Source: Erysipelotrichaceae bacterium NK3D112 (GTDB lineage: Bacteria > Bacillota_I > Bacilli_A > Erysipelotrichales > Erysipelotrichaceae). Taken from it: 64,000 nucleotides of DNA. The translations under genes were made by a program, and so were the position numbers. Each line of letters opens with the position of its first letter. The first letter of the stretch is position 1. Positions 26,382-34,785 of this stretch are shown here, piece after piece. Below the pieces are notes generated by a model, which saw only the letters and a program-made list of their open reading frames with translations, ran no database searches and was not told the origin of the DNA. Where the stretch lies: contig JNJQ01000005.1 of NCBI GenBank assembly GCA_000701725.1, positions 62,001-126,000 on the forward strand, read 5' to 3'.

Positions 26382-27305
26382 ATGAGAAGTATTATTGACA
26401 TTCTGGATCTCTCCGTGGAGGAGATCGACGAACTTGTCGCAACCGCGCAGGACATCATCGCGGACCCGAAAAAGTACGCGGAAGTCTGTCACGGCAAGAA
26501 GCTTGCCACCCTGTTTTTTGAACCGAGCACACGTACCCGCCTGAGCTTTGAGGCGGCGATGTATGAGCTCGGCGGCAATGTGCTGGGCTTTTCCGAGGCG
26601 CAGAGTTCATCCGCTGCCAAGGGCGAAAGCGTGGCGGACACCGTCAAGACCGTATCCTGCTATGCGGATATCATTGCCATGCGCCACCCCAAGGAAGGTG
26701 CGCCGCTCGTCGCTTCAAGAGCCGCTTCCGTACCGGTGATCAATGCCGGTGACGGCGGTCACAACCATCCCACCCAGACAATGGCTGACCTTCTGACCAT
26801 CAGCCGTGAAAAGGGAACATTTGAAAACCTGACCATCGGTGTGTGCGGCGACCTCAAATTCGGCCGTACCGTCCATTCCCTGATCAACGCGATGAGCAGA
26901 TACAAGGGACTCAAGATGGTGCTGATCTCACCGGAGGAACTCAAGGTTCCCAGCTACGTCAAAAAAGATGTGCTGGTGAAAAACAATATTCCCTATGTGC
27001 AGACGACTGATCTGGAAGGCGCGATGAGTGAGCTGGATGTGCTCTATATGACCAGAGTGCAGAGAGAGCGCTTCTTCAATGAAGAGGATTACCTGCGTCT
27101 TAAGGACAGCTATATTCTGACACCGGACAAGCTGAAAAATGCGCGTAAGGATATGATCATCATGCATCCGCTGCCCCGTGTCAACGAAATCTCCGTCGCC
27201 ATCGACGATGATCCGCGTGCCTGCTACTTCAAGCAGGTGCTCAACGGCAAATACATGCGCATGGCCCTGATCATGAAACTTCTCAAGGAGGCTGGAACAA
27301 TATGA
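26382..27305 (+). CDS. pyrB: Aspartate carbamoyltransferase catalytic subunit
   Basis: This 307-residue subunit condenses carbamoyl phosphate and aspartate in the first committed step of pyrimidine synthesis. The motifs [25 protein letters not shown] and [10 protein letters not shown] are those of the family. ATG 26382 with AGGAAGG upstream gives the usual start ([11 protein letters not shown]). The stop overlaps the start of pyrI by four bases, so catalytic and regulatory chains are made together. Expression is predicted to depend on the leader-peptide attenuator just upstream. Confidence 0.96.
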   Translation: MRSIIDILDLSVEEIDELVATAQDIIADPKKYAEVCHGKKLATLFFEPSTRTRLSFEAAMYELGGNVLGFSEAQSSSAAKGESVADTVKTVSCYADIIAMRHPKEGAPLVASRAASVPVINAGDGGHNHPTQTMADLLTISREKGTFENLTIGVCGDLKFGRTVHSLINAMSRYKGLKMVLISPEELKVPSYVKKDVLVKNNIPYVQTTDLEGAMSELDVLYMTRVQRERFFNEEDYLRLKDSYILTPDKLKNARKDMIIMHPLPRVNEISVAIDDDPRACYFKQVLNGKYMRMALIMKLLKEAGTI

Positions 27306-27715
27306 ATATCGACTCAATCCAGAACGGAATCGTCATTGACCACATCAGCGCCGGCAACGGCATGAAGCTCTACGAGCTGCTTGATCTCAACCGTCTTGAC
27401 TGCTCGGTGGCTCTGCTCAGAAATGTCTCCTCTCAGAAACTGGGCAGAAAGGATATCATCAAGATTGACCAGGAATTCGATCTGAACCTGGATCTCGTCG
27501 GTTTTGTGGATCCCCAGGCAACCGTCGTTGTGATCAAAAACGGCGAGATCGTCGAGAAGAAAAAACTCGACCTTCCCGAAGTTCTGATCAACGTCATCCG
27601 CTGCAAGAATCCCCGCTGCATCACCCAGACGGAACAGGAGATCGTTCATGAATTCCGTCTCAGTGACAGAGTCAACCGCATTTACCGCTGCATCTATTGC
27701 GAAACAAAAGCTTAA
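27302..27715 (+). CDS. pyrI: Aspartate carbamoyltransferase regulatory subunit
   Basis: This 137-residue chain binds allosteric nucleotides and a structural zinc that contacts PyrB. The N-terminal allosteric domain ([20 protein letters not shown]) is followed by the zinc domain with CKNPRC and CIYC, the four-cysteine cluster of the family. A separate PyrI is known from enterobacteria, archaea and some clostridia but is absent from Bacillus, so its presence here argues for a clostridia-like allosteric enzyme. It ends the pyr transcript; a hairpin follows. Confidence 0.95.
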   Translation: MNIDSIQNGIVIDHISAGNGMKLYELLDLNRLDCSVALLRNVSSQKLGRKDIIKIDQEFDLNLDLVGFVDPQATVVVIKNGEIVEKKKLDLPEVLINVIRCKNPRCITQTEQEIVHEFRLSDRVNRIYRCIYCETKA

Positions 27716-27723
27716 AAGAAAAA

Positions 27724-27751
27724 CAACGGCATTCCGGATGGAGTGCCGTTG
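27724..27751 (-). terminator. Terminator between convergent genes
   Basis: The stem CAACGGCATT/AGTGCCGTTG (27724-27733 with 27742-27751, one wobble) has an A-rich left flank that gives minus-strand transcripts (galE operon) a U-tract; it can also act on pyrI. Confidence 0.75.
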
Positions 27752-27757
27752 TGCCTT

Positions 27758-28363
27758 TCAGCGTATGTATTTTTCCCAGTATTCAGTGCCGTTTTCAAGC
27801 AGACCGCAATAAACCTGAATCACGGTATCACGGAAGAGCTGACATTCGCTTTCCAGACTGAATCTTGATGGAATGATCCGGGTAACAAGATCGATTTCAG
27901 CCGCGATCTTAAGGGCGGATTTCTCATCATTCAGATGAATCAATCCGAAACCGACAGAGCGGTAGCTGGATGATTCGCAGCAGATGATCAGATACTTCAT
28001 GGCAAAATCACGCCATTCCGCGATCAGCTCATCGCTCATCTCATGATTCAGAATACAAAGTGCTTCGAGATTTTGCCGCAGTTCCTTTTCCTTGCCTTTG
28101 CGGTTGAAAAAGCCGATGTGGTCATTCTCGCAGATGCGGATCATCATCCATGCCCGCACAAACCGGTCGGCCGGTTCTTTTTCACTGCAGTCAAACCGTT
28201 TTTCGTGAAGCGCTTTTCTTCTTTGATCCCCGGAGGAATCAGGCTGTCTGCGCAGCTGTTCGGAAAGATATTCTCTGCGCTTGAGCGGATTGTCCTCACG
28301 GTAATAAGACGCGGGCCAATCCTCAAAGATGTTTTCAGCTGTATCTCTGCTTTGCGCAAGCAT
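27758..28363 (-). CDS. Protein of unknown function downstream of galE
   Basis: I do not recognise this 201-residue protein. It is soluble, mostly helical by composition and rich in charged residues, with a RVxAWMMI-type helix near the middle (FVRAWMMIRICEND) and a conserved-looking LIICCESSSYRSVGFGLIHL segment. It has no signal peptide or membrane segment. ATG 28363 lies two bases after the galE stop and has no strong ribosome site of its own, so translation is probably coupled to galE; earlier in-frame starts would overlap galE. Its pairing with galE does not by itself indicate a function. Confidence 0.6.
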   Translation of the reverse strand: MLAQSRDTAENIFEDWPASYYREDNPLKRREYLSEQLRRQPDSSGDQRRKALHEKRFDCSEKEPADRFVRAWMMIRICENDHIGFFNRKGKEKELRQNLEALCILNHEMSDELIAEWRDFAMKYLIICCESSSYRSVGFGLIHLNDEKSALKIAAEIDLVTRIIPSRFSLESECQLFRDTVIQVYCGLLENGTEYWEKYIR

Positions 28364-28365
28364 GC

Positions 28366-29382
28366 TTATTCGCCGTATCCGTCCGGATTCTGACTCTGCC
28401 ATCTCCAGGCATCGCGGCACATGTCCTCAAGATTCTTTTCAGCCTTCCAGCCAAGCACCTCATATGCCTTGGAAGGATCGGAATAACATGTGGCGATATC
28501 GCCGGGACGTCTTGGATCGATGACATAGGGAATCTCTTTTCCGCATGCCTGAGAGAAAGCCTTGATGATATCAAGCACGGAATAGCCTGTGCCTGTGCCG
28601 AGGTTGAAGATATTCACACCGTCGAGCTTTTCCATTCCTTCAATTGCCTTGACATGTCCCTTGGCCAGATCCACCACGTGGATGTAGTCTCTGACACCTG
28701 TTCCGTCCGGTGTGTCATAGTCATTGCCGAAGACATGGACCATTTCAAGCTTTCCGCCGGCAACCTTTGCCACATAGGGAAGCAGGTTGTTGGGAATGCC
28801 CTTGGGGTCTTCACCGATTAATCCGCTCTCATGCGCACCGATGGGATTGAAATATCTGAGCAACATGACTTTCCACTCATTGTCCGATTTCCAAATGTCC
28901 GTCAGGATTCTTTCCTGCATGGATTTGGTTTCGCCATAAGGGTTGGTAGTAATTCCCTTGGGACATTCCTCTGTGATCGGAATGAAGGCGGGATCGCCAT
29001 AGACAGTCGCGGAGGATGAGAAGACGATCTTCTTACAGCCATGGTTTCTCATGACATCGGTGAGAACCAGAGTGGAAACCAGGTTGTTGTAATAATATTC
29101 AATCGGCTTGCGGGTGGATTCACCGACTGCCTTGTATCCGGCAAAGTGAATCACGGCATCAATGCTTTCTTTATCAAACAGATCGTTCAGAGCCTCTCTG
29201 TCACAGACATCGATCTCATAGAACTTCGGGCGTTTTCCCGCGATTTTCTCAATGCGGTCAATGACCAGGGCTTTGGAATTATAAAGGTTGTCGGCGACGA
29301 TGACATCATAGCCGCTTTCAATCAGTTCAACACATGTATGGCTGCCGATGAAGCCGGCACCGCCAGTTACCAGAATACTCAT
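28366..29382 (-). CDS. galE: UDP-glucose 4-epimerase
   Basis: This 338-residue short-chain dehydrogenase-type enzyme interconverts UDP-glucose and UDP-galactose. It shows the NAD-binding VTGGAGFIGSHTC, the SSSATVYGDP segment with the catalytic Ser, YGETK with the Tyr-Lys pair, and RDYIHVVDLAKGH; the length is normal. GAGGAG lies upstream of the ATG. No galK or galT is adjacent, so supply of UDP-galactose for surface polysaccharide is as likely as galactose breakdown. A small inverted repeat (ATCAC-ctgatca-GTGAT, 29413-29429) sits in its promoter region. Confidence 0.95.
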   Translation of the reverse strand: MSILVTGGAGFIGSHTCVELIESGYDVIVADNLYNSKALVIDRIEKIAGKRPKFYEIDVCDREALNDLFDKESIDAVIHFAGYKAVGESTRKPIEYYYNNLVSTLVLTDVMRNHGCKKIVFSSSATVYGDPAFIPITEECPKGITTNPYGETKSMQERILTDIWKSDNEWKVMLLRYFNPIGAHESGLIGEDPKGIPNNLLPYVAKVAGGKLEMVHVFGNDYDTPDGTGVRDYIHVVDLAKGHVKAIEGMEKLDGVNIFNLGTGTGYSVLDIIKAFSQACGKEIPYVIDPRRPGDIATCYSDPSKAYEVLGWKAEKNLEDMCRDAWRWQSQNPDGYGE

Positions 29383-29501
29383 AGTTAGTTTCTCCTCTTT
29401 TACAGAACAATGATATCACCTGATCAGTGATAATCCCCGAATTCTTCGCCAATTTTGAAAAGAATAATGAACGGCGGATGTTTTTTTAGTATACTGTCTT
29501 T

Positions 29502-30257
29502 ATGGTTATCGAAAAACTGGAAGAAATACTGAGCCGCGAAGAAAAAAACAGCGCTGATTACAAAACAGCCCTCTGGCTCAAAGATCACTTATCCGTGATT
29601 TCATCACAAACACTCAAGTCCACGGCTGAACAGTGCGGTGTCTCAGCAACAATGATTTCAGGACTGGTTCATTCAATGGGATACGGGGATTACCGTGAAT
29701 TCCGTGAAGACTGCCGCAGTTTTGAACCCGCGGCTGCCTCATACCGCAGAATTCTGTTCTCGGATGAAAAGAGTCTGGCGGACAACATCGAAATGATGTC
29801 TAAGAAAAAGATCGAGAACATTCTCTACTGCACGGAAAGACTCGGTCAGGACCGCATGCGTGAGCTTGTGCGCGCCATTATGAAGGCAAGAAGAATTTAT
29901 ATCTTTGCCCAGGGCTACACACGTCCGCTTGCCCATTATCTCAGAACCGAACTGCTGCTGTACAACAAGGACGTTGAGATCACAGACCGGCAGATGGAAA
30001 ATGATTACCGCCCGGCGGCGGATGATCTGTTCATCTTCCTGAGTATTATAGGTCAGGCTTTCCGCCTGAACCCGGAGATCGCAGTCAGGGTCAATTCCAT
30101 CCGCGCCAACAAATGGCTGATCACCTGCAATGAGGACCTCGAATTCAGCGGCGAGCGCTGGGTGGTTCCGACAAAGGACAGCGATTACAGTGAGTTTGCG
30201 ATCAGACATGCGCTTGATCTCATGCTCGCCCTGATTCAGAAACAGGAAAACGAATAG
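29502..30257 (+). CDS. MurR/RpiR-family transcriptional regulator, possibly leaderless mRNA
   Basis: This 251-residue regulator has the N-terminal RpiR helix-turn-helix (residues about 1-75, SQTLKSTAEQCGVSATMISGLVHSMG) and a C-terminal SIS sugar-phosphate domain (KARRIYIFAQGYTRPLAHYL). No ribosome site precedes the ATG. Instead a TATACT -10 box lies at 29490-29495, which would put the transcription start at or next to A29502, the first base of the start codon; the mRNA may be leaderless. It is divergent from galE, so a link to amino-sugar or hexose-phosphate metabolism is possible. The effector is unknown. Confidence 0.82.
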   Translation: MVIEKLEEILSREEKNSADYKTALWLKDHLSVISSQTLKSTAEQCGVSATMISGLVHSMGYGDYREFREDCRSFEPAAASYRRILFSDEKSLADNIEMMSKKKIENILYCTERLGQDRMRELVRAIMKARRIYIFAQGYTRPLAHYLRTELLLYNKDVEITDRQMENDYRPAADDLFIFLSIIGQAFRLNPEIAVRVNSIRANKWLITCNEDLEFSGERWVVPTKDSDYSEFAIRHALDLMLALIQKQENE

Positions 30258-30263
30258 TCAGCT

Positions 30264-30298
30264 GAAGACTGTGATCCCGATGGGCTTGCAGTCTTTTC
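30264..30298 (+). terminator. Terminator of the RpiR-type gene
   Basis: AAGACTG (30265-30271) pairs with CAGTCTT (30289-30295) around an inner CCC/GGG stem and ends in a short T run. A second hairpin, TCCGCG/CGCGGA, follows at about 30302-30323 without a T-tract. Confidence 0.6.
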
Positions 30299-30341
30299 AT
30301 ATCCGCGCTCTTTCTTTCGCGGACACGCTGAATCGTGTATG

Positions 30342-30372
30342 ATATTTTACGCTGTTCGGTATTGTAAAATAT
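30342..30372 (+). promoter_or_regulatory. Inverted repeat upstream of ald
   Basis: ATATTTTAC (30342-30350) and GTAAAATAT (30364-30372) form a perfect nine-base inverted repeat with a 13-base spacer, about 50 bases before the alanine dehydrogenase start. It has the look of an operator for a dimeric regulator; which one is unknown. Confidence 0.45.
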
Positions 30373-30421
30373 AATCAGAATAACGCATATGCGAAAGTAA
30401 CGGAAAAGGAGGTAACAATCC

Positions 30422-31540
30422 ATGAAAATCGGATGTGTCAGAGAAATCAAAAACAACGAATACAGAGTCGGCCTCACTCCCGACAATGTGAAAAGCTATA
30501 TCGCCGCGGGCCATACCGTGATGATCGAAAAAGGCGCAGGCGTCGGTTCCGGATTTGAGGATGCGGAATATATCGAGGCCGGTGCGGAAGTCATTGAAAA
30601 CGCAAAGGATGTCTGGGAACAGGTTGAAATGATGGTCAAGGTCAAGGAGCCGCTGCCTGAGGAATACGGATATTTCCGGGAAGGCCTGATTCTTTACACC
30701 TATTTCCATCTGGCCGCAGACCGTGAGCAGATGGACGCGCTGCTGGCGGGAAAAGTCACCGCCGCAGCTTATGAAACACTGAAGGAAACAGACGGCAGTC
30801 TGCCTCTGCTGGCACCGATGAGCCAGATCGCGGGCCGTCTTTCCATCCAGGAAGGCGCAAAATATCTGGAAAAGAGATTCGGCGGAGCCGGAATCCTTCT
30901 GGCCGGCGTGCCGGGAACTCCCAAGGCGCACGTGGTGATTCTGGGCGGCGGCACCGTCGGTGCAAACGCATGCAGAATCGCGGTCGGCATCGGCGCGGAT
31001 GTCACCATTCTTGACATCAATCTGAAACGTCTTGAACAGCTCGACAACATGTTCGGTGCGAGAATCCAGACGCTGGTTTCCTCTGAATCCAACATCGAAA
31101 AAGCGGTCAGAGACGCGGATCTTGTCATCGGTTCTGTTCTGGTTCCGGGCGGATCGACTCCCAAGCTGTTTAAAAAGAAGTATCTGAAAGAGATGAAGCA
31201 GGGTTCCGTGTTTGTCGATGTGGCCATTGACCAGGGCGGCTGCGGTGAGTCCAGCAGAGTGACCACCCATGATGATCCGGTCTTTATCGAGGATGGGGTT
31301 GTGCATTACTGTGTCGGCAATATGCCCGGTGCGGTTCCCCGCACTTCCACGATTGCTTTGACCAATGCGACGGTGCGCTATGGTCTTGAGCTCGCTTCAA
31401 AGGGCGTTGAGAAGGCATGCATGGAAAGCGATGTGATCGCTTCCGCCATCAACACATACAAAGGCAAAGTGACCTGCCGCGCACTGGCGGAAAGCTTTGA
31501 CGATGTGGAATACACGGATCTGAAAACCATGATCGGCTGA
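30422..31540 (+). CDS. ald: Alanine dehydrogenase
   Basis: This 372-residue NAD-dependent enzyme interconverts alanine with pyruvate and ammonia. The substrate residues fall at the expected positions, Lys75 (VKVKEPLP) and His96 (YFHLAAD), and the Rossmann loop is VVILGGGTVGANA. VDVAIDQGGCGESS and NMPGAVPRTST are further family motifs. AAAGGAGG lies shortly before the ATG. The gene appears monocistronic. An inverted repeat upstream may be its operator. Confidence 0.96.
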   Translation: MKIGCVREIKNNEYRVGLTPDNVKSYIAAGHTVMIEKGAGVGSGFEDAEYIEAGAEVIENAKDVWEQVEMMVKVKEPLPEEYGYFREGLILYTYFHLAADREQMDALLAGKVTAAAYETLKETDGSLPLLAPMSQIAGRLSIQEGAKYLEKRFGGAGILLAGVPGTPKAHVVILGGGTVGANACRIAVGIGADVTILDINLKRLEQLDNMFGARIQTLVSSESNIEKAVRDADLVIGSVLVPGGSTPKLFKKKYLKEMKQGSVFVDVAIDQGGCGESSRVTTHDDPVFIEDGVVHYCVGNMPGAVPRTSTIALTNATVRYGLELASKGVEKACMESDVIASAINTYKGKVTCRALAESFDDVEYTDLKTMIG

Positions 31541-31633
31541 TCGTGACCGTATTGCCGGACGAAGATCCGGATTCTTCAATACCGCGTAAGCGGCATCTAC
31601 AAAACTGCAGATTCATATACCGGAGGTGAAGTC

Positions 31634-32422
31634 ATGAAAATCATGACCGTTGATAATGAAAAACTCGCCCTTGACGGCCTGGGAAGAACGATTGCGAAAG
31701 TGGTTCCCGATGCGGAGATCACGGCATTCCGCGATCCTCAAAAGGCGCTGGAATACGGCAGAAACGAAATGATTGATATCGCTTTTCTGGATATCAACAT
31801 GTTTCCGCTCAATGGCGTGGAGCTGGCGAAACAGCTGAAAAAAATCAATCCGGCGGTCAATATCATCTTCACCACCGGATACAGTGAATACACCGGAGAA
31901 GCCATGAAACTGCATGCCAGCGGCTATATCATGAAGCCGGTGACCATGGAAAAGGTAAAGCGGGAAATCGAGGATCTCAGATACCCCGTCAGAAAGCCCG
32001 CCAAACCCAAGCTCACAGTGCAGACCTTCGGCAATTTCGAGGCGTTTGCCAACGGGGAGCCCATCCATTTCGGATATACCAAGACCAAGGAGCTGCTTGC
32101 CTATCTTGTCGACCGCAGAGGCTCATTGTGCACAAACGGTGAGATCATGGCGATCCTCTGGGAGGATGATGCCAATGAGCGTCACACCTCCTATCTCAAA
32201 AACCTGCGCAAGGATCTCAAGAATACCCTGGAAGGACTTGATCTCTCGGATGTCCTGATTCAAAGGCGCGGCATGATCGGCATTGTGCCGGATGAGATTG
32301 AATGTGATTATTATGACTGCCTTGCCGGCAAGCAGGAAGCGATCATGAGCTATGGCGGGGAATATATGGCCCAGTACTCCTGGGCGGAATACACCCATGG
32401 CGAACTTGAAAGACTGATATGA
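31634..32422 (+). CDS. Orphan response regulator with SARP/BTAD-like output domain
   Basis: This 262-residue protein has a receiver domain (1-120) with the acidic pair near D7, phosphoacceptor Asp53 (AFLDINM), a T in TTGYSEY and Lys (YIMKPV). The output half starts LTVQTFGNFEAFANGEPIHF and continues to a winged-helix-type segment (TKTKELLAYLVDRRGSLCTNGEIMAILW) and a BTAD-like end, as in SARP-type activators. No histidine kinase gene is adjacent. The mix of receiver plus SARP-like domain is seen in scattered Bacillota regulators; the target is unknown. GGAGG precedes the start. Confidence 0.8.
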   Translation: MKIMTVDNEKLALDGLGRTIAKVVPDAEITAFRDPQKALEYGRNEMIDIAFLDINMFPLNGVELAKQLKKINPAVNIIFTTGYSEYTGEAMKLHASGYIMKPVTMEKVKREIEDLRYPVRKPAKPKLTVQTFGNFEAFANGEPIHFGYTKTKELLAYLVDRRGSLCTNGEIMAILWEDDANERHTSYLKNLRKDLKNTLEGLDLSDVLIQRRGMIGIVPDEIECDYYDCLAGKQEAIMSYGGEYMAQYSWAEYTHGELERLI

Positions 32423-32430
32423 AAAAAAAC

Positions 32431-32467
32431 GGAATTTCATTCCTTTTCGGGAACGGAATTCCATTTT
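32431..32467 (+). terminator. Terminator overlapping the end of the PAP2 gene
   Basis: GGAATT (32431-32436) pairs with AATTCC (32457-32462), with an inner ATTCC/GGAA pairing, followed by five Ts. The convergent PAP2 gene ends inside the hairpin at 32437. Confidence 0.75.
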
Positions 32468-33393
32468 TCTTCTGCTTTGGTGAAGAGGAAGGGATGAACC
32501 AGCACGGCATAGAATCCCATCAGCATACCTCTGATCAATGCGTTGGCGAGGACCGGAGTGAATGAGGCACTCAGCTTTGTGATCAGATAGATGAGGGCGA
32601 TCATCGCCAGACCGCTGATCACGCGGATGACTTTGCGCTGCATCGTGCATTCGGTACTGAAGCGGATGGTGCGGTGTTCAATGATGCCGCCGATGATCAT
32701 CGAGACGGACAGACCTGCCGATAACATGAAGTCCTTGATCATCTCCTGCGGATCGACCAGCAGCTGCCCATCCACATAATCCATCGGATAATTCTTGGTC
32801 AGGGCGAATGTGATGGCAGCCGCGGCGGCGAATACAAACACAGCCGCAAAGACGAATTCCTGCTCATCATGTTTTGAGATTTTCTCAAACACGAAGGAGC
32901 ACACGGGAATCATCAGCAGCGCTGACAGCATTCCCACCAGAATGTCCTGGGGTGTATGCACACCGAGAAACATTCTCAGCACACCTGCCAGAATGATCAG
33001 GGCGAAGTAGATCACCGCCCGTCCGGGATGGCTTGTGCGGTTTTCAATTGCCAGATCGCCATAAGCGGTTGCGGCGATCTGCGTATGGGTGCTCGGGAAT
33101 GAATAGCCGGTCGCGCTGCGCCTTGCGAAGGAAGGCGGATTGATGCGCGCATCCCGCACCCATGGCCGATAGACGGCGGCCGCGAGCTTGATGATCTGAT
33201 TGAGCATGAGACTGCCCGCCAGAACGGCGAGCATAACCTGTCCTCTGCGCTTGTTCAGACACCAGTAGGTGACAAAGGGAATCACGATCGCAACTGCCGT
33301 GATTCCGTCGGAAGCGTATGCGGCAATCCGGGAAAACAGAGGACCGAGCGCTTCCCTGATATTCTGCAGAAACAGAAGGATTTCAATATCCAT
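32437..33393 (-). CDS. PAP2-superfamily membrane phosphatase
   Basis: This 318-residue integral membrane protein has the three parts of the PAP2 signature: KLAAAVYRPW, the PSGH variant SFPSTHTQ and RMFLGVHTPQD with the catalytic histidines. About nine membrane segments are apparent, more than the six of a minimal PAP2, owing to a C-terminal extension of four helices after residue 190. Substrates of such enzymes are lipid phosphates such as undecaprenyl pyrophosphate or phosphatidate; the choice cannot be made here. ATG 33393 has GGAGGT five bases upstream. Confidence 0.85.
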   Translation of the reverse strand: MDIEILLFLQNIREALGPLFSRIAAYASDGITAVAIVIPFVTYWCLNKRRGQVMLAVLAGSLMLNQIIKLAAAVYRPWVRDARINPPSFARRSATGYSFPSTHTQIAATAYGDLAIENRTSHPGRAVIYFALIILAGVLRMFLGVHTPQDILVGMLSALLMIPVCSFVFEKISKHDEQEFVFAAVFVFAAAAAITFALTKNYPMDYVDGQLLVDPQEMIKDFMLSAGLSVSMIIGGIIEHRTIRFSTECTMQRKVIRVISGLAMIALIYLITKLSASFTPVLANALIRGMLMGFYAVLVHPFLFTKAEEKWNSVPEKE

Positions 33394-33443
33394 AGGGTAC
33401 CTCCAGACATGAGCCGCCAACCGGAAAACGTGATCTTTTCGAA

Positions 33444-33508
33444 AGAAAACGCTTACTTTGAAAATTTCTCAAAAAAGGTGTTGACGTAATTTTTTATAGT
33501 GCTATATT
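33444..33508 (+). promoter_or_regulatory. Promoter of the hairpin-array RNA, with cre-like site
   Basis: TTGACG (33481-33486), a 16-base spacer and TATATT (33503-33508) predict transcription from about 33515. Upstream at 33444-33457, AGAAAACGCTTACT matches 12 of 14 positions of the CcpA cre consensus, though only loosely at the ends. Confidence 0.65.
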
Positions 33509-33514
33509 CATTCG

Positions 33515-33728
33515 TGCTGAGAACAAACCGGATGAATCATCCGGGCGAAATACAGCGACAAACTGATCCATGTGATCAGGCGAAATACAGCGTCAAACTG
33601 ACCCGGAAGGGTCAGGCGAAATACAACTGCAAATCGATGGCTCAGCCATCGAGCGAAATACAACGCCGAACCGGTGATCATCACCGGGCGATATATAACT
33701 GATACAGGAACCCGCGGGTTCCTTTTTT
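33515..33728 (+). ncRNA. Small RNA built of six hairpins on exact 18-base linkers
   Basis: In this gap with no credible gene lie five hairpins plus a terminator: 33528-33544, 33563-33579, 33598-33615, 33634-33652, 33671-33687 and 33706-33723 (then TTTTTT to 33728). Stem sequences differ completely (for example ccggat/atccgg, ctgaccc/gggtcag, tcgatggc/gccatcga), but pairing is kept. Every linker is exactly 18 bases. The first ten bases of four linkers are identical, GCGAAATACA, and three linkers end in CAAA; the fifth is a degenerate copy. A promoter stands directly upstream. The pattern (variable stems, conserved single strands, terminator in register) points to a structured RNA with repeated binding sites. 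I do not recognise the class. Confidence 0.72.
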
Positions 33729-33732
33729 GTGC

Positions 33733-34671
33733 TTAATAGCCGAGTTTCTTGTTCACCACGTTTTCAAGCGGTTCATTGTTCAGATAGCGCACAAGATTGT
33801 CTTTCAGAATATTCAGCACAAGGTCGTATGTGAGCGCGGCGTTGAATCTGCCTGAAATATGCGGTGTGATGTAAACATGTTCCGTATTCCAGAGCGGATG
33901 GTTTTTCGGCAGCGGCTCAGGATCGGTCACATCCAGACATGCGCCGGCAAGATAGCCTTCTCTCATGATTTTCAGAAGATCTTCGGTCACGATTGCACTG
34001 CCTCTGCCGACATTGACCAGGATCGCGCCTTTTTTCATCTTTCTCAGGCGGGCTTCGTCAAACAGATGAACGGTCTCCTCTGTTTCGGGCAAAGAGAGGG
34101 CAACGATATCGCATTCGGGAAGAATCTCATCCATGTTTTCCATGGTATACATGCCTTTGCAGTAATCAGGGGTTTCATGCACACCGCGTCTGACACCATA
34201 GACTTCGGCACCGAGCGCGTTCATCTTTTTCGCGAAATTCGATCCGATGTCGCCCATGCCGACACTGAGCACCTTTGATGAGACGATGGTATTGACAGAG
34301 CCGAGATTGGTGAATTCATGTTCCTTCTGGATATCCAGATAGCGGGCAAGGTTCTTCATTACCATCAGCACGCATCCGATCATATGTTCCGAGATGGCGG
34401 TTCCGTAGGCTCCGGATGCGTTGGTCAGTATAATATCTTCCTTAAGTGATGAATATGTGTTGGCTCCGGCGGAATCCAGCTGAATCCATTTCAGGTTTTC
34501 ACACTGTTTCACAAGGGAAAGGGGAAGATTGCCGAGAATCACTTCGGCGTCTTTGATATCATCGATGGTTATATTGGTTCTGTCGATAAAGGTGATATCC
34601 GCACCTTCGACGGATGTGAACAGCTCTTTGCGGTTTTCGGGGACGGGTGTCGCAACGATAACTTTTGTCAT
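33733..34671 (-). CDS. D-2-hydroxyacid dehydrogenase family protein
   Basis: This 312-residue protein is an NAD(P)-dependent 2-hydroxyacid dehydrogenase. It has the Rossmann loop VLSVGMGDIGSNFAKKM, the VNVGRGSAIVTEDLL segment, the conserved acid in LDVTDPEPLPKNHPLW and the active-site histidine in ITPHISGR. The conserved substrate arginine is expected in the SLPETEET region's neighbourhood and family members of this length reduce hydroxypyruvate, glyoxylate or branched keto acids, so the substrate is open. AGAGGT precedes the ATG. It ends five bases from the T run of the hairpin-array RNA, to which it is convergent. Confidence 0.87.
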   Translation of the reverse strand: MTKVIVATPVPENRKELFTSVEGADITFIDRTNITIDDIKDAEVILGNLPLSLVKQCENLKWIQLDSAGANTYSSLKEDIILTNASGAYGTAISEHMIGCVLMVMKNLARYLDIQKEHEFTNLGSVNTIVSSKVLSVGMGDIGSNFAKKMNALGAEVYGVRRGVHETPDYCKGMYTMENMDEILPECDIVALSLPETEETVHLFDEARLRKMKKGAILVNVGRGSAIVTEDLLKIMREGYLAGACLDVTDPEPLPKNHPLWNTEHVYITPHISGRFNAALTYDLVLNILKDNLVRYLNNEPLENVVNKKLGY

Positions 34672-34785
34672 TTGATTTACCTCTTGTGCACAATCTTAAC
34701 ATGCTTTTCAGAATCTGACTTCATATGCGATATAATGTGGATATCAGCTTCATCCAATTAACAATCAAAAAAAGAGGGGAATACA

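Noticed and set aside
31550-31581. Terminator after ald
   Set aside because: Nested pairings (GTATTG/CAATAC and CCGGA/TCCGG) are present but there is no T-tract, so I did not call it a terminator.
33499-33702. 67-codon ORF inside the hairpin array
   Set aside because: It lacks a ribosome site, crosses five hairpins and has no recognisable product; the repeats are not in codon phase.
33528-33705. Possible CRISPR array (regular repeats with variable units)
   Set aside because: The variable units are themselves perfect palindromes of 17-19 bases, the repeat is only 18 bases and degenerates, and there are no cas genes; a promoter and terminator fit a structured RNA.
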